From positions 1-5,729 of the forward strand of contig USBP01000113.1 of assembly GCA_900552985.1 (NCBI GenBank): a stretch of 5,729 nucleotides of DNA. The letters are read 5' to 3'. A program made the translations under genes and the position numbers. Source of the DNA: an uncultured Oscillospiraceae bacterium (GTDB lineage Bacteria; Bacillota; Clostridia; Oscillospirales; Acutalibacteraceae). The notes below the pieces were generated by a model. It had not been told where the DNA came from, did not search any database, and worked only from the letters and a program-made list of their open reading frames with translations. This document shows, piece by piece, positions 4,417 through 5,729 of the stretch (position 1 is the stretch's first letter; each line of letters starts with the position of its first letter).

Positions 4417-5729
4417 TTATGCGGCGCTGTTCTCCTCTGCCGGTGCGCCCTTTGCAATGGCGGAAGCCGAAATGATGTCACCCTTCGCATCAGCTGGGAT
4501 TGTCACCGTAACGGTGTCGCCCACATTGAGGATGACGACTGCCTCCGCATCAGCGGCTTTGATCGCATAATAGGGGGCGCCCTGTTCCAGCTTTACATAG
4601 TAATAGCTCTCGCCGCCCTTGACCGCCGTGCGGATATCCGCAACCGTACCAGTGACCGTTTGGGTCTTCGGCTGCTCCTCCTGAGAATCATCCTCCCCTT
4701 CATGGATACCGGTCATATCGACATCCAGGTCAACGCCCTTGCGCTCCTCCATCAGATCCGCATAGCTGTTCATACACTGCTCCACTGTATCGCCAACCGT
4801 CACAATCCCGTAATCATAAACGTTTACCATAGCGTATTTCTTCACCAGTGCAGAATCGCCTTTCAGGGACATAAAGTAGGTCGGCTGGCCGCTGATGTTC
4901 AGCAGCAGCGGGAACGTCGCGCTGTAGCCAAGATCCTGCACCATATCCCGCGCAGAGACCATAGCGGAGGTTTCCGTCGCGCCGCCCTCCATGGGATAGA
5001 ATTTCGCTTCCTTCGTGCGTTGGTTGATCAGGATAAAGCCCACGATGGATTCATCGCTCGTAATCGAGGTCACGCCGGTATACATATACACGTCGTCATC
5101 CATCGCGAGGAAGTTTGTGCCCTCCGTCGTCTTGCGCACGCCCTCCTGGCCAAGAATGGAGTTAAAGAAGCCCTTCTGATACTGCGCATAGTAGTTAAAC
5201 TGCTCCACCAGCAGTTCATCGGAATACACACGGTCCACCCACTGCAGCGCCGCATCGTTGCGCAGCTCATCCATGGTGTGGTAGGTGCTCTCGCCCGTTG
5301 TGGCGTTGACGAGCACCGCGCCCTTGATATCCGTGCCGCCGAAGAGGCCGATGGTCTTATCCTCCACCGGGCAGATCCAGTAGGGCTCGCCCTCCTCATT
5401 GATCTCAAAATTCGGCTCTGCAAACATATACGTCGGGTACTGGAAGCGCAGGTGGCGCATCAGGTAGCGGTTAAAGTGCTCGGCGGTGGTGTATTTAATA
5501 CCGCCTTCCACCGTCTTCACCTCAGCGGACTGATTCACAAGATTCACCACAATGTAGCCCGGCAGGCCCTCAGAGCGGTTTGTGAACCATTTAATGAGGT
5601 TCGCATATTCTAGCGGCACCACGCGCACCGGCGTGTTTTGGTAGTTGATCTGAGCGTCCTTGCCTGTTTCCGTCATATTAACTTTAAATTGAGAAACAAG
5701 CTCGCTAAGCTCACCCATGCGGCGGGTGG
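4417..5729 (-). CDS. Large membrane-associated protein of unknown function, C-terminal part (5' end off window)
   Basis: The frame is open from the right edge to a TAA at 4417. An ATG at 5718 is probably internal: the bases before it (CCGCCGC) hold no Shine-Dalgarno and the frame continues upstream (Thr-Arg-Arg-Met). Numbering from that Met, about residues 20-320 form a mixed alpha/beta domain with patterns I recall from clostridial multi-pass membrane proteins often labelled CvpA-like or hypothetical: NYQNTPVRVVPLEYANLIKW, FEINEEGEPYWICPV, YTGVTSITSDESIVGF, EGGATETSAM and PTYFMSLKG. Residues about 336-352 are an acidic linker, and 353-420 a small beta-rich domain (TVTGTVADI, YYYVKLEQG, VGDTVTVTIP) suggestive of an OB-like fold. 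No membrane segment is visible here; if present it lies in the missing N-terminus. Three Cys are scattered. Function is not known, and the family label is from memory. The gene ends at a strong hairpin terminator. Confidence 0.8.
   Translation of the reverse strand, partial: TRRMGELSELVSQFKVNMTETGKDAQINYQNTPVRVVPLEYANLIKWFTNRSEGLPGYIVVNLVNQSAEVKTVEGGIKYTTAEHFNRYLMRHLRFQYPTYMFAEPNFEINEEGEPYWICPVEDKTIGLFGGTDIKGAVLVNATTGESTYHTMDELRNDAALQWVDRVYSDELLVEQFNYYAQYQKGFFNSILGQEGVRKTTEGTNFLAMDDDVYMYTGVTSITSDESIVGFILINQRTKEAKFYPMEGGATETSAMVSARDMVQDLGYSATFPLLLNISGQPTYFMSLKGDSALVKKYAMVNVYDYGIVTVGDTVEQCMNSYADLMEERKGVDLDVDMTGIHEGEDDSQEEQPKTQTVTGTVADIRTAVKGGESYYYVKLEQGAPYYAIKAADAEAVVILNVGDTVTVTIPADAKGDIISASAIAKGAPAEENSAA

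Noticed and set aside
4363..5613. Long plus-strand open frame (416 codons) opposite the right-hand gene
   Set aside because: It is an antisense shadow of a well-formed coding frame, starts inside the terminator hairpin, and has a His/Arg/Ile-rich composition typical of reverse-complement translation.

Overview
The window looks like chromosomal DNA from an anaerobic Gram-positive member of the Clostridia, most likely the Oscillospiraceae/Ruminococcaceae side. This is inferred from four things: moderately GC-rich genes separated by very AT-rich promoters, strong GGAGG ribosome binding sites, AbrB-type regulators with a C-terminal CxxC zinc ribbon, and a surface protein with a Gram-positive sorting-type tail. 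No phage, transposase, CRISPR or tRNA/rRNA gene is visible.

Positions 1-1266 (minus strand) hold a two-gene operon. A 124-aa zinc-ribbon/helix-turn-helix protein of the DUF2089 type is followed, with an ATGA stop/start overlap, by a DUF4097-type beta-repeat protein that runs off the left edge. The operon has a near-consensus promoter (TTGACA, 17-bp spacer, TATTTT) with a 16-bp palindrome lying across the spacer and -10. That arrangement suggests direct control, possibly by the DUF2089 protein itself.

Positions 1318-3085 (minus strand) are a single-gene unit with its own promoter and a strong intrinsic terminator. It encodes a 533-aa secreted SGNH/GDSL-type esterase with a signal peptide, an N-terminal beta domain, the catalytic domain, a Thr/Glu/Ala/Pro-rich stalk and a C-terminal anchor (TG motif, hydrophobic helix, RKRK).

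Positions 3233-3878 (plus strand), divergent from the esterase across an AT-rich intergenic region, carry two tandem small AbrB-like regulators. They share the same C-X2-C-X14-C-X2-C tail, but their DNA-contact arginines have diverged in a complementary way. They may work as a pair, and the nearest candidate targets are their own promoter and that of the esterase.

Positions 3879-4357 are non-coding and rich in hairpins, imperfect inverted repeats and a short direct repeat. This is best read as decayed or REP/MITE-like repeat DNA. Positions 4358-5729 (minus strand) hold the C-terminal part of a large protein that begins beyond the right edge and ends at a strong hairpin terminator. It has an extracytoplasmic-looking domain, an acidic linker and a small beta-rich C-terminal domain.

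I see no obviously new multi-gene system. The points most worth following are the diverged AbrB pair, the palindrome inside the DUF2089 operon promoter, and the short helix-turn-helix-like module present on both sides of the ATGA junction.
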